A stretch of DNA of 64,000 nt, taken from the NCBI RefSeq assembly GCF_905220365.1, contig NC_061153.1, positions 4,298,001-4,362,000 of the forward strand, written 5' to 3'. Below, piece after piece: positions 42,235-54,979 of this stretch; within the stretch, counting starts at the first letter, position 1; each line of letters starts with the position of its first letter. The DNA comes from Vanessa cardui. Its lineage: Eukaryota; Arthropoda; Insecta; Lepidoptera; Nymphalidae. The position numbers and the translations under genes are program-made. Below the pieces are notes generated by a model that saw only the letters and a program-made list of their open reading frames with translations, did no database searches and was not told where the DNA came from.

Positions 42235-45200
42235 GTGCAGAATATGGTTAAATTACCCCAGGAGGGTAGCATCAGCGAGAGCGGTGGAGAATCCCTCTCT
42301 GGGCATCTATGCTCAGGACATACACCACCTGAGCAGGGATGCCCAGGCTGCCCTCCGAATTCTGGGGGGGGGGGCAATTTTGCGCTCGCCACTGTTCGAG
42401 GCAAGCGGAGCAGGCATCATAAGGCAACCCCTACCACCCTCGCTGTGGACTTCTGCAACATAAGGGGACTCAACTCCAACCTCAACGCCGTTCACTACCA
42501 TCTGGAAACGGCGAAGCCGGCCTTGCTCTTTCTAACCGAGACCCAGATATCTTCTCCTGCCGATACGACTTTTCTCTCGTACCCTGGGTACAAATTGGAA
42601 CATTCCTTTATACCACGAGCTGGGGTATGCGTTTACGTCAGAGATCATATCTGTTCTCGACGCCTCGGCAGCCTTTAAGGACAGGACCTATCGATTATCT
42701 GGCTGCGTGTAGACTGCGATGACCATCCGCGAATCTATGCGTGCCTTTATAGGTCCCATAGCGGTAATGCCGAAACCGACCGACTGGTTGAGCACGTCCA
42801 AATGGCTACAGATTCCACTGCTACATTCTTGCTGCAGCAGATTCCATCCGCAGAGATCATTATTCTGGGTGACTTTAATGCTCACCACGCAGAATGGCTC
42901 GGCTCACGCACCACCGATCATGCGGGTAGATCTGTTCTGGACTTCGCTCTAGCATATGATCTGACACAACTGGTCAACTCGCCAACGCGAATACCGGATG
43001 TGGAAGATCATACACCTTCACTGTTGGACCTTCTGCTGACTTCGCATCCGGATAGCTATCAGGTTATCGTTGATCCCCCTCTGGACTCGTCTGACCACTG
43101 TCTCGTCCGGAGTACAGTGCCGGTTGTGCGGTACTCACGGCCTCGCTTTCTTGGGTGCCGCCGAGTATGGCACTACAAGTCAGCAGATTGGGATGGGATG
43201 CGGTTTTTTTTTGCATCTTACCCATGGGGGCAGATTTGTTTCTCGCCGGATCATCCGAACGCTGCTGCTGACTCTGTTGCCGATGTGTTGCTTCAGGGTA
43301 TGGAACTATTCATTCCTTACTCTGCAGTACCCATCGGTGGCAAGTCCCAGCCTTGGTTTGGTCGCTTCTGCAAAACGGCATCACGCCGAAAGTGGGAACG
43401 CTATCAAACCTGGGCTAAAGCATCTGCGTCTCGTGATGTAAATACCAACTCTGCCTCTAGGTCCCTCAAAAACGTGATTGCTAGGGCGAAGACAGAGTAC
43501 ATTGGCAGAATTGGCGAGAGACAGGTGCGTCACCCTTCAGGAACACGAGCGTTCTGGTCTCTCGCTAAGGCTGTCTTAGGGAATTTCTGTCAGCCCTCTT
43601 TTCCACCTCTGCACAGGAACGGTAAGACATTGGCCCATACCGCGAAAGAGAAAGCTGATATTTTAGGCTCTCTCTTCGCGTCGAACTCGACTCTGGATGA
43701 CCAAGGAAAATCTCCACCAACAATTCCGCGGTGTGATACCACGATGCCGGTGGTTAAATTCCGGCAAAGTGCAGTTCGTAAAGCACTTCTTTCCTTGGAC
43801 ATTCATAAGTCGAGCGGACCCGATGGTATCCCTCCAATCGTGCTGCGGACATGTGCTTCCGAGTTGGTACCGGTCTAAACGCGTCTTTTCCGGCAATCAG
43901 GCGTCGTCATAATTAGGCGTCGTCCCGAATTCCTGGAAGACAGCTTTGGTGCATCCGATCCCTAAAAAAGGCAACCGCTCAGACCCATCCAATTATAGGC
44001 CTATAGCCATCACCTCCTTGCTCTCCAAGATAATGGAGTCCCTTATTAACTGCCAGCTCCTGCGGTACCTAGAGGAGAATCAGCTGATTAGTGACCGCCA
44101 GTACGGTTTCCGTCGGGGTCGCTCAGCCGGTGATCTTCTAGTTTACCTTACTCACAGGTGGGCTGAAGCAGTTGAGAGCAAGGGGGAGGCATTAGCAGCA
44201 AGCTTGGACATAGCGAAGGCCTTCGATCGCGTATGGCACAAAGCGCTTCTTTCGAAACTTCCTTCCTATGGGCTTCCCGGGAAATTATGCAATTGGATTA
44301 CTAGCTTTTTGGCAGATCGAAGCATATAGGTCGTTGTCGACGGTGCATACTCTGACTTAAAATTCGTCAATGCTGGTGTTCCACAAGGCTGCGTTCTATC
44401 ACCCACTCTGTTTCTTCTGCATATCAATGATTTGTTGCAAATCGGGAACATTCATTGCTATGCAGACGACAGTACCGTTGACACCTTATACACCGGCCGC
44501 CCTTATATTTCTCGGGAAAACGTCGAAGAGAACCGGAACAAACTTGTGTCTGAAATCGAGTCTTCATTAAACGAAGTCTCGAATTGGGTCCGGCTAAATC
44601 TAGTCCATTTCAACCCCAAAAAGACGCAAGTTTGCGCGTTAACCGCTAAAAAAATACCATTTGTCGTATCTCCACGATTTGAGAACATTCCGATAGCCGC
44701 TACAAGTAGTATCGGAATACTTGGCGTTGATATTTCGAGCCTCGTTCAGTTCCGCGGCCAATTGGAAGGCAAAGCCACATTGGCTTCAAAAAAGCTGGGC
44801 GTGCTCAGCAAGGCGAGACAGTATTTCACGTCGGCCCATCGCCTAAAACTTTACAAGGCGCAAATTCGGCCTCACATGGAGTACTGCTCTCACCTCTGGG
44901 CGGGTGCTCCCCAGTACCAGCTCCTTCCATTTGACCGCATCCAACGTAGAGCGGCTCGAGTTATCGACGATCAAGCCCTTTCCGATCTCTTTGATCCTTT
45001 GGCTTTGCGTAGAGATGTCGGATCACTCTGCATCTTCTACCGAATTTTTCACGGGGAATGTTCCGAGGAATTGTTCGGATTAATCCCGGCTGCTGAATTT
45101 CACCTTCGGACATCTCGCCAAAATTCTAAGTTTCACCCGCACCACCTTGATGTCCGAAAATCCACAACAGCGCGATTTCTCAGACATTTTCTGCCTCGCA

Positions 45201-45403
45201 CAACCACTTTGTGGAACCAGCTTTCGCCGGCGGTTTTTCCGAACCGATACGACATGGGAACCTTCAAGAAAAGAGCGTACTCCTTTTTGAAAGGCCGGCA
45301 ACGCACCTGCAAGCCCCCTGGTGTTGCAGATGTCCATGGGCGGTGGTAGTCACATTCCATCAGGTGAGCCTCCTGCTCGTTTGCCACCTAAGCCATAAAA
45401 AAA
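42235..45403 (+). pseudogene. Jockey/CR1-type LINE ORF2 with 3' tail
   Basis: Endonuclease-RT ORF, 5' truncated (no ORF1). 42430 onward: VDFCNIRGLNSNLNAVHYHL and LLFLTETQISSPAD; TAA at 42676-42678; then LSIIWLRVDCDDHPRIYACL, IIILGDFNAHHAEWLGS and DSSDHCLVRSTV. A 16-bp duplication near 43899-43924 and a shift break the frame; RT resumes VHPIPKKGNRSDPSNYRPIA, DRQYGFRRGRSAGDLLVYLT and ASLDIAKAFDRVWHKALLSK, a TAG at 44327-44329, then NAGVPQGCVLSPTLFLLHIN, IHCYADDSTVDTLY (YADD) and HLWAGAPQYQLLPFDRIQRR. It ends GVADVHGRW at a TAG (45349). The 3' tail agcctcctgctcgtttgcca then ccataaaaaaaa ends near 45403. There is no RNase H. Three or four point defects separate it from an open ORF. Exact clade is uncertain. 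Confidence 0.85.
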
Positions 45404-45404
45404 A

Positions 45405-48400
45405 TACCACAGGCCGGTGATGGGCAGCAGCATTACCGGTGCGAGAAACTACGTCCTGCGATCGCCAACCCGCCTGCCCAGCGTGGCGATTATGGGCAAT
45501 ATCCTCCACATGCAGCACACACGCAAGCCACGGCCCCCAGTTCCCGGCAGCCCCGCTATTCTTCGTCATGGTGGCGACGATGATAACGGCGGGACGGGGG
45601 GTGCTAAGAATCACCGCACCGGGCTACGGGAGGCCACCACAACCGACTGACCCTTGCGATGTACAACGAACGGACTCTACGGCTTAACTCGCATCTAGCG
45701 CAACTTGAGGTAGAACTTGGGAAAATTAAGTGGCATATATTAAGGCTATGTGAAGTCCGTAGAGAGGGAGAGGACCCCGTAACCCTCGAATCGGGCCACC
45801 TAATGTACTTCCGAGAGGGAGACCAACACTCCTAAGGTGGCGTTGGGTTTCTGGTAAATAAGTCCCTAGCTGACAACGTTGTGGAAATCCGAGACCGAGA
45901 CCGAGAGGTACAGCCTCAAGGTGGTGCAAGCGTACGCACCGACCTCGACACACTCGGACGATAAAGTGGAAGAATTATTCGATGACGTATCGAGGGCCCT
46001 CCACTTTGACACGAAAACCCACTACAACGTTGTCATGGGGGACTTTAACGCTAAAGTGGGAGTACAGAATTGCAGCGAATCGGTAGTAGGACCCCATGCA
46101 TTTGGAAGCAGGAATCATAGAGGGCAAATGCTTGTCAACTTCTTCGAACGGGAGGGGCTCTTCTAGATGAACTCCTCAAAGCAGCTCAAAAGCAGCCGCA
46201 AACAAAAGTGGACGTGGCAAAGCCCTGACACTATGATAAAAAATAAGATCGACTTCGTAATGACGGACAAGAGGCATATATTCAGAGACGTCTCAGTGAT
46301 TAACAGGTTCAATTCCGATAGTGATCACCGACTTCTCCGAGGCTCTCTGAATATCAATTTTAAGGCCGAGCGCGTTCGTCTTATATCGTCCACGCTCCGA
46401 CCGAAGCTGCTCCAAACCATTGCGGGATCTGAAACATTCCAGTCAATCCTGGAGAACCGATTCGCTGCTGTGGAAACCACAACTGACGTAAACCAGAACC
46501 TCGAAAATGTTGTTTGAATTCTCAGGGAAGAAGGCACGAGATATTGTGGCATGCAGCGTAAGGGCAGGAAGTCCAACCTTTCGGAAGAGACTTTAGGGCT
46601 CATGAAGAAACGACGTGAAAACCCACCTGTCACATCGTCAGAGAAACGGCAATTAAACCAAGAGATCAGCAGGCGCGTACGACACGACCGGTGCTCAAAT
46701 ACTCTTGCTATTGAAAGAGCTATTGAGCAGAATCGGGTGTCTAAGGTGTTCGTACAATCTCATGGAAGGAGCCACCTGACGAAGTTGACCACAGCAAGTG
46801 GAGAAGTCGTTTCTTCTAAGCCGGCAGTACTTTCGGAAATGGAGGACTTCTACGGCCGGTTATACGCATCGCATGGATCTCGACCTGATCCCGAAATGAA
46901 GATGAAATGAGAAGAATGAAATGAGGATTCTAGAGCTACATTAACACGCTATTTCTCCGAAGACCTGACTGAAGTCAGTATTGGCGAAATCGAGACTGCT
47001 CTTGGACAGCTTTATAATGTAAAAGCCCCTGGAGAGGACGGCGTTACCACAGAGCTAATAAAAGCGGGAGGTAAACCGGTACTTAGGGATCTTCAGACGC
47101 TTTTTAACTCTGTCCTCTTCGAAGGGAGAACTCCGGAGGCGTGGAGTAGGAGTAGAAGTGTGGTCGTCCTGTTCTTCAAAAAGGGAGACAAAACCCTGCT
47201 AAAGAACTATCGTCCCATATCCCTACTGAGTCACGTCTATAAGCTGTTTTCAAGAGTGATCACGAACCGTCTTGCGCGAAGATTCGACGAATTTCAACCC
47301 CCAGAACAGGCCGGGTTTCGGACCGGATACGCCACCATAGACCACATCCACACAGTGCGGCAGATTATACAGAAGTCCCAAGAGTATAATCGGCCCCTGT
47401 GTCTTGCATTCGTGGACTATGAGAAGGCCTTTGACTCGGTTGAAATCTGGGCTGTTCTGGAGTCCCTGCAGCGTTGCCAAGTTGATTGGCGATATATCCA
47501 AGTGATGAGATGTCTCTACAAAGCCGCCACCATGTCCGTCCGAGTACAGAATCAGCAAACAAATCCCATACCATTGCATCGAGGAGTGAGACAAGGGGAC
47601 GTCATTTCCCCCAAATTGTTCACTAATGCAATGGAGGATATGTTAAAAACGCTGAACTGGAAAGGACGTGGCATCAACATCAATGGCGAATACATCTCTC
47701 ACTTGAGATTTGCAGACGACATCGTCATCGTGGCAGAAACGCTGCAGGACCTACAACAAATGCTGAACGATCTGGCTGATTCTTCTATGCGTATCGGCCT
47801 ACGGATGAACTTGGATAAAACCAAGGTCATGTTCAATGAACATGTTCTACCGGAACCGATTGCGATACACGGTACCGTCCTCGAAGTTGTTCAAAAATAT
47901 GTCTACCTTGGGCAGACTTTGCGATTTGGTAGAAACAACTTTGAGGACGAGGTGAATAGAAGAATTCAGCTAGGTTGGGCAGCGTTTGGAAAATTACGTC
48001 GAATCTTTACATCGTCGATCCCACAGTGCCTTAAGACGAAAGTCTTCAACCAGTGCGTCCTACCCGTCATGACATACGGAGCCGAAACGTAGACTGGCAA
48101 GGCTGGTCCACCAGTTTAAAGTCGCTCAGCGTGCTATGGAAAGGGCTATGCTCGGCGTTTCTCTGCGGGATCGCATCAGAAATGAGGCGATCCGTCAGAG
48201 AACCAAAGTCATCGACATAGCCCACCGGATTAGTAAGCTGAAGTGGCAGTGGGCTGGCCATATTTGTCGCAGAACTGATAACCGTTGGGGGAAACGTGTT
48301 CTAGAGTGGAGGCCGCGTCTCGGCAAACGTAGTGTAGGACGTCCTCGGGCACGGTGGTGTGACGACTTACGCAAGACAGCTGGCAGGAGCTGGATGCGAG

Positions 48401-48490
48401 TAGCCCAAGAACAATCTCAGTGGCGTGCAATTGAAGAGGCCTATGTCCAGCAGTGGACAGAAATGGGCTGATGGATTGGATTGGATTGAT
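45405..48490 (+). pseudogene. RTE-clade LINE, copy C (most complete RT)
   Basis: It starts taccacaggccggtgatggg like copy B. The endonuclease has TAA at 45833-45835 (shared with B), a deletion near 45890 replaced by a gagacc repeat, a TAG at 46164, a TGA at 46515, and an in-frame 24-bp insertion at about 46895-46920 that brings two TGAs. RT 46920-48092 is open: SVVVLFFKKGDKTLLKNYRP, ISLLSHVYKLFSRVITNRLA, GFRTGYATIDHIHTVRQIIQ, FVDYEKAFDSVEIW, GVRQGDVISPKLF and LRFADDIVIVAETLQ (ADD). A 5-nt deletion at 48090 shifts the frame; the C terminus resumes RAMLGVSLRDRIRNEAIRQR and WQWAGHICRRTDNRWGKRVL, ending at TGA 48471. The tail is a gattg-type repeat (ggattggattggattgattg), as RTE elements typically have short tandem tails. 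Confidence 0.92.
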
Positions 48491-48750
48491 TGAAAGAGAT
48501 CGTCAAATGGTTTTTCCTAAGTATCGACGCGTATTTGACAGGGAGCTAGAGGACACTCACACATGCCCCGCGTGCTTGTAGTAGTGCAATCGTTTCGCGC
48601 CGTTGTTTGAAGCTTTGTTTCTGTATACTTTATCTATTCTGTGCTTATAGCCCCGTATTCCAATATTAAATTGAATTCCTTTGCATTCCTCTTGTAATGT
48701 TTGCCCATTGCCATTCAACTGAGCCGGTACGTGATACAAATTTTTTTTTA
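48491..48750 (-). other. Sequence downstream of Harbinger relic 2
   Basis: On the minus strand, after the stop of the transposase C-terminal piece, LQHTGFHAAQEAVRICKKL may be its last residues (about 48810-48750). The remainder to 48491 shows no motif. Confidence 0.4.
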
Positions 48751-50040
48751 AAGTTTTTTACAAATACGAACTGCTTCTTGAGCTGCATGAAATCCTGTGT
48801 GTTGCAAATTTTAGATGGCTTCTGTTATTGTCACGTTTTTCTCTAGATCTTTTTTATCCCAATGACACTTATCGGTTACTAAAAAAATGTGCAAACAACA
48901 ACTAGCTAAGACAACAAGATTCACATGGTTTGGTAACATGGGCATGCGTCTCTCATATATTCTAAATCTTCGGACTAATATGCCAAATGCATTTTCACTA
49001 ACTCTCCTTGCTCTATTCAGTCTGTAATTAAAAACCTTTTTCTCATTGTCATTATTTAGATGGTTTCCTGGATATGGTCGTATCAACTGTTTGTTCAAAG
49101 GGAATGCTTCATCCCAACTATTACGTAAGGCATCCTCAAATTTGTTCCTGGAAGCAAATCATCATCATCAATCAATCAATCATCAAATGTAGTCGTCCGT
49201 TAAAGAATGCTTTACCAAAATTAGAATTCTTAAATATATTTGTATCAGAGTTTTTTCCAAGACCACCCACATGGACAATAGGCTATCTGACTGTGAATTA
49301 TTGTAATCAGTGTATATTATGAGTTTAAAAATGGTTATTTACTAACGAAACTTGAAAATAATACTTAATTTATTCAAAAATCAATAAATAAAAATGCATT
49401 TTTTCAAACGTTTGTCACGTGACACAAAACGCTCCTGATTGGCCGGACTTATGAATGAATATGAATAAACCTTGCTTTTCTACTACATATACCACAGATT
49501 AAAGTACAGCAAAGTGACGTCACCGACCCCATTCCAGCGCCATATTGTCCAAGTAGCGTTTTCGCGCGTTATTTAAATATGGAATTTTTAATATGATATT
49601 TTTCGGCAAATATGTACTAGAAATAAAAAAATCTACTTTTACTGGGTTCCTTAACATCTACTAAATAATATAAAATGGATTTTAAAAACCAGCCAAATAG
49701 CCTATTATAAACCGATAATCTGCATCAACTAATGCTAATAATACTATTGAAAAAACTTTCTTGTAACAATAATAGAGAGATCCGCCGCTATTAGGTGGTG
49801 CTTCGAATACCACGTCTTTTCTATGCAGTGCCCCTAAGCAATGTGAAAAGTTCCATTTCAATTTAAATTGTAATTCTATATCTTTCTACTTTGACTCATC
49901 AGGTGGAGGCATGACGATTGGTGATAGCTTCTCAAATATGGCTGAGCAAGTTTCGTAGACTATCGTCCTTATGGTTGATTCTCCTAAACGAAAGTTAAAA
50001 GCTAATGACTTGAAGGAGTTCCCTGTAGCCAAGAATCTGA
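48751..50040 (-). pseudogene. PIF/Harbinger transposase relic 2, split by a MITE
   Basis: DDE_Tnp_4/HARBI1-type transposase. Minus strand from about 50037: RFLATGNSFKSLAFNFRLGE, STIRTIVYETCSAIFEKLSP, FSHCLGALHRKDVVFEAPPN (first-D block, here damaged: LHRKD where GAIDGKH is usual) and KVFSIVLLALVDADYRF. A 430-bp MITE (49706-49277) interrupts here; then HVGGLGKNSDTNIFKNSNFG (second block), MPYVIVG with a 1-nt loss, FPLNKQLIRPYPGNHLNN, and FNYRLNRARRVSENAFGILV (E block) with RRFRIYERRMPMLPNHVNLV, stopping near 48811. The N terminus is missing: at 50079 a plus-strand MADF piece starts instead. Different family from the Harbinger at 20630. Confidence 0.85.
49277..49706. mobile_element. MITE-like element, copy 2, inside Harbinger transposase
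   Basis: Reverse-complement match over its whole length to 8309-8747. Plus-strand left end aataggctatctgactg, right end ccagccaaatagcctatt, so about 14-18 bp of imperfect TIR. Removing it restores a continuous transposase reading (ALVDADYRF to HVGGLGKN), which defines the borders to a few bases. No ORF. The autonomous source is unknown. Confidence 0.82.
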
Positions 50041-50078
50041 AAAAAAGCATTATATTAAATTTATTTTTTCATTTTACA

Positions 50079-50190
50079 GCTCAAGATTGTAGAGAAAGGT
50101 GGAAAAGGATTAGGGAAAATTATAGACGTGCTAAGAAATTGAGGAAAACCAAAAGTGGCCAAACTGCCAAAAATATTAAAGATCTGTAAC
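50079..50190 (+). pseudogene. MADF-domain exon piece
   Basis: MADF domains are Myb-like DNA-binding domains used by Harbinger companion proteins. A splice acceptor-like tttcattttacag ends at about 50078, and the downstream frame reads AQDCRERWKRIRENYRRAKK then LRKTKSGQTAKNIKDL with a TAA. This matches the central helix of MADF (RWKxIRxxYRRxxK). Only one helix pair survives. It lies head to head with transposase relic 2 and probably comes from the same element. Confidence 0.65.
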
Positions 50191-51060
50191 CCTAAAAATT
50201 TTAATATTTCAATATTTTATACCTACTTAAATTATTCTATTTATTTTTATAAATATTTAGTGGTTTTATAACAAAACTTCAATTTTTGAATCGTAACCGT
50301 AGTTGTCTTTATTATCTGTCCATTTCGTGGAACGGCAACACTGCGTTTTCTGCATCGTCATTCAATCGTTGTGCAGGCGCCGGTCGCATACCGACACTTG
50401 TGTATTTTAAAACGATATAATCATTTTTACTTGTGAGTATATTCAGTGAATATTCTGGAATATTGGAATTTAATATATTGTTTCTACATTTCGTATATTG
50501 GTTTTGCATTCGTTTCAGATTATACACGAATTATATACATACATAAACGGAGGGTTACCTACGTCTTCGAACTATTATTTTATATCTTTGAGAGGTTTAG
50601 GCTACTAAACCGTAAGTAAAACATTTTATGTTTGCTTAATCGTGGCACATCAGTGGTTTTTAGAATGATATTTAATCATATTTTTCGTTCAATTCCAGTC
50701 ATCGTAAAATACCGGCCACGTGCATTATTTGACAGGCGTTGCCGAGTATTTATTTATTTAAACACTCCTGAGGTGAGTTTATGCATTAATTACCATTGTT
50801 AATCAATATCCTACATGGCTCAGTAATAATTTCTATTAATTTCTTCATATTTTACTCAAAAACTGAACATAGAATCTTGTCCATGTATTGGGTGACCTAA
50901 GTCGAATCCTATAGTGATTTAAATCGTTTAGAGGCACTTTTTCTTTAATATAAATATAGTTCTTGCTTTTCCATATTGTATTATTACAAATTAAGCAATA
51001 ATTACCTCATTTAATGTTGTCTTAAATTTTGTGTTAAAAAACTTAAATTTAACAAATTAT
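50191..51060. other. No gene found
   Basis: AT-rich. A 71-codon minus frame (50312-50527: LNSNIPEYSLNILTSKNDY, then VLKYTSVGMRPAPAQRLNDD) looks less random than most but I cannot name it; it could be a residue of the Harbinger companion gene. No LTR was recognised upstream of the Gypsy relic. Confidence 0.35.
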
Positions 51061-53789
51061 ACAGCATTTTCAAAAGTAGTCAAGAAGTAGAAAATAATTA
51101 TTTTCCATCTGAAGAAGATCATGCAAAATATTTTGATTCTGAAAATGTAGCTGGTCATACTGAGAATATGATTACACCTCAAGAAAATCTTTCTTGCAGT
51201 CGTTCCATAAATGTTAATTCACTCAATTTAAAATTTAATGGTAAGTCGTGTGTTGTTGCTTTTATACAACGCGTGGAGGAGTTGTGTAAGGCTCGTAGTA
51301 TATATCTTTTGATCAACTTTTAAATTCACCTGTAGATTTGTTTGTAGATAGTGGTTTGTCTTGGTTTAGAGAAATTTGTGGCACTGTTACTTCGTGGTCA
51401 GAGTTGAAAGAATTGCTACTGGAGGATTTTTTACAACCTGATTTTGATAGAAAATTATTGGATTAGATTTGTTCTAGGACTCATGGAATTGATGAGGGCA
51501 TTATATACCTTAGTATAATGCAAAATTATTTTTCACGCTTAAGAAAACCTCTTACTGAAATAGAAAAATTGGAAATTGTCAAAAAACATCCGAACTTTTT
51601 ATACCAATCAATTATGCTTTGTTGAGATTAATAGTTGGACTGATTTGAAGAAATACTGCCGTCGTTTGGAACTTGCGAAAACTGTGTAGATGCCTTTGTT
51701 GAACCGCCGCGTATGTCTGATAAAATGGTGGCTCCTAATCTGGCTTACAAGGGTTGCTCAAAATCAAAATCGTGTGTTGTTACCTAAGTGGTTAAAAAAA
51801 TTTGTTTTCGATGTCGTAAGGAGGGACATTCTTTGTCTAATTGTAAATCTCCACCTAAAGTTGTTTGTTTTCGTTGCGGAGAAAAAGGCAAGACGATTAA
51901 TACCTGTCCCAAATGTAGTTCTAACCATTCAAAAAACTTGTAAGGAAGGGCTGTCATCCTAATTTCGATAAAGAGGATTGGAAAGATTGGTGTAGTGTAG
52001 TAAAATTATTTTACAATTCTTATTGAACTAAAGTGTCGGCAGTCCTTAATTCATCACACAATAATTCTAGCGTTAGACCTATCTGAAAGTTAAAATTTAT
52101 GACTTATCTGTTTCTGGTTTGTTGAATTCAGGTTCTGAAATTTCTATAATAGGAGGCAGTGCGCTTAATTATTTTCCTGGTTTTTAGGTACTTTACATCC
52201 TTCAGATGATTTGCAGAGTATTGTTACGGCAAATGGATCCAATTCAGATGTTGCCGGTTATATGTTTTTACCCGTTACCGTTAACAATGTGACACATATT
52301 GTTAAATTTTATGTGATAATATCATCTTCTTTAATATTTGGAATTAATTTTTGGAAAGTATTTAATATAGCACCGGATGTATTAGCTTTGTTGGAGAAGG
52401 AGTGTCTTGTTTATTTTTGTGCCACAAAGGATTTTGCTGTGTCTGCAGTTAATTGCTTACACCCGTTTGAGTCCTGGTCTGAAGAGCAGAAGGATGAGGC
52501 CAATATGGTTTATAAAATGTTTGAAGATATTTCGTCGGAGAAGAAGGGTTTGGGTAGAACACACCTAATAACTCATAAGATTGATACAGGAGACGCTGTG
52601 CCAATCAAGCAACGATATTATATGATGTCACCAGAGAAGCTTGCCGAGTTGAATCGTCAATTAGATGAGATGCTAGCTATGGATGTGGTAGAGAAGAGTA
52701 ACAGTCCATGGAATAACCCAATTACGATGGCTCTTAAATCTGATGGAACATTACACTTTTGTTTATACAGTAGAAAGTTGAACTTATATGACATATATGT
52801 ATTTTAGATAATTTACACGATTCTCGTTACCTTTCGTCGATTGATTTTAAATCGAGTTTCTGGCGGATTCCTCTAGATACAGCCTCAAAAAAAAAAAACG
52901 GCTTTTACTGTCCCGAATCGTGGATTGCTTCAATTTAAAGTTATGTGTTTTGGTTTAACTTCTGCTCCCGCTACTCAGCAAAGATTAATGGATCGTTTGT
53001 TTGGTCTAGAATTTTATGGTAAATTTTTCATTTATTTAGATGATATTATTGTTATTAGTCGGACGTTTGAGGAACACATCAGTCTTTTAAGAAAGGTTCT
53101 TTCGTAAGAAATGAAAGTATTTAGGTTATATAGTTGACGAACAAGGTTTAAGAACTGATCCCGAAAAGATTAAGTTCATTGTAGATTTTCCAACGCCTAC
53201 TTGTCGTAGAGATGTTGAGAGATTTCTTGGAACAGCTTCGTACTATAGACATTTTATAAGAAATTTTAGCAATATTGCAGGTCCACTGAATGCTTTAACA
53301 TCCACTCGTAAGGATGTATTACCTTTTTCTTGGTCACCTAAAGCTAAAGAGTCGTTTAATGCGTTAAAAAATGCTTTAACAACTGCACCTATTTTAGCTT
53401 GTCCTATTTTTTCTCAACCTTTTATCGGTCATGCGGATGATTCTGAATTTGGTATAGGTGGCATGTTAACTCAAAATATTGATCGCGAAGAACATCCAAT
53501 TGCATATTGTAATCGGTCTTTGAATAGTCAAGAACGAAATTACTCAGCTACTGAACGTGAAGCTTTGGCAGTCGTTCATGTTGTGGAACATTTTAGACCT
53601 TATTTGGAAGGATGTAAAACTTTTAAAATTATTACTGATCATGCTAGTTTAAAATGGTTTTTAAATTTAAAGTATCCTACTGGTCGTTTGGAGCGTTGGG
53701 GATGTCGATTATCTCCATATAATTTTTCAATTGAACACCGTCGTGAGTCTAAAAATATTGTACTGCTAAGCTCAAGAACTAAGTTATAA
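51061..53789 (+). pseudogene. Ty3/Gypsy retrotransposon relic (gag, protease, RT, RNase H)
   Basis: Gag traces (NLKFNGKSCVVAFIQRVEEL, then VDLFVDSGLSWFREICGTVT in shifting frames) lead to zinc knuckles near 51800-51920 (CFRCRKEGHSLSNC, CFRCGEKGKTINTCPKC). The protease region near 52120 has LLNSGSEISIIG (asparagine where aspartate is expected). An open part, 52211-52807, runs into RT (PIKQRYYMMSPEKLAELNRQ, MDVVEKSNSPWNNPITMALK). Frame changes follow: SSIDFKSSFWRIPLD, then LQFKVMCFGLTSAPATQQRL, FFIYLDDIIVIS (YLDD), and RNase H (HADDSEFGIGGMLTQ, NYSATEREALAVVHVVEHFR, FKIITDHASLKWFL). It ends near 53780 before integrase. No LTRs were found. The order PR-RT-RH fits Ty3/Gypsy. Confidence 0.88.
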
Positions 53790-54157
53790 AAATAACAAAA
53801 TGTATATTTTGTAATATAGCCTAAAGAAAGTATTGATAAGCGAATCAGTTTCCGTCTCGCATTTTTAATGAAATAATTATTGTTTAAATATTGACAAATA
53901 TCCAGTGTTTAATAGTTTTTATAAAACAAAAGAAAAAAATAGATTTTAATTGATACTTTTTTTTAAATAAATTTTTGAAGTTGCATTTTTGACATATTTT
54001 GAAAAAAGCTAAAAAAACATGATAACTCAAAAATGGTTCGCTTTTGGATTATGCACATAGGGGTTAAAATTATTGCAAATAATCACCCCCTATCGCCTCC
54101 TAACGGATATACGTCGACGTATATTTTTTCTTTTCTATTATTTTCGCTTTTCTTTTA
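53790..54157. other. No gene found
   Basis: AT-rich spacer between the Gypsy relic and the left TIR of the DNA transposon at 54158. No motif seen. Confidence 0.4.
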
Positions 54158-54979
54158 AATTCGACGGGCCCCAAGAACAAAATCGTATCTGCGAAATTCC
54201 TACTTTACAGTGTGATGCCTTAAAGTTTTGTAAAACTATGTTTATGAATAATTTCGTTTGATGAATAAATTTCGAAGGTTTTTTGATCAAAGGTCATTAA
54301 TTTGATAATTTTACTAATATTTGCATGTTAACATTATTTATTTATCAGTTATTTCTATAAAAAGAACTTCGTATCCAAACATCAGAGTTTGTTCTTCGGA
54401 ATATATTTACACTAATATGATTATACAACATTGTTCTATGGAATTTCCAAAAGGAAAACGCGTTGTTTGTGCACATACCATTTTTTTCTTTAGAATTTAA
54501 CTATTAAAATAAAATCGTATCTCAAGTTTAGAAGGGCGTTCTAAATAAAAAAACGAGTTTGTTTAATTATTTTTAGGTTTTGAAAAAAAACACAAAGTTT
54601 ACAATAAAATGTCTTAAATCAATACAATTTGTTTTGTTTAACCCCAACAAAATCACATATAAAAACAGTAAGTAAGTATTCAGTTAGATCAATAATGAAT
54701 TATTGACTTAATCACAAATTTCTCAAAAAAAACAAAAACACAAAGTAGAAAAAATATCTTCTTATTTTCGAATGCTTTGAAGCTGAACATTAATTGGCAT
54801 AAAATAAAAACAAAAACGAATTCTCTTCTAATTTTAAACTTACATTCAAAATCAAGTAAAATGCAGTAAAAATTACTAGTATTAAATTAATAACAACATA
54901 GTGTTCAGTCTTATAATTTCACACTGTTACATTTAAAAGTAATCAGCCCTCTCTCTTATAATAAACAGGAACTATCGTG

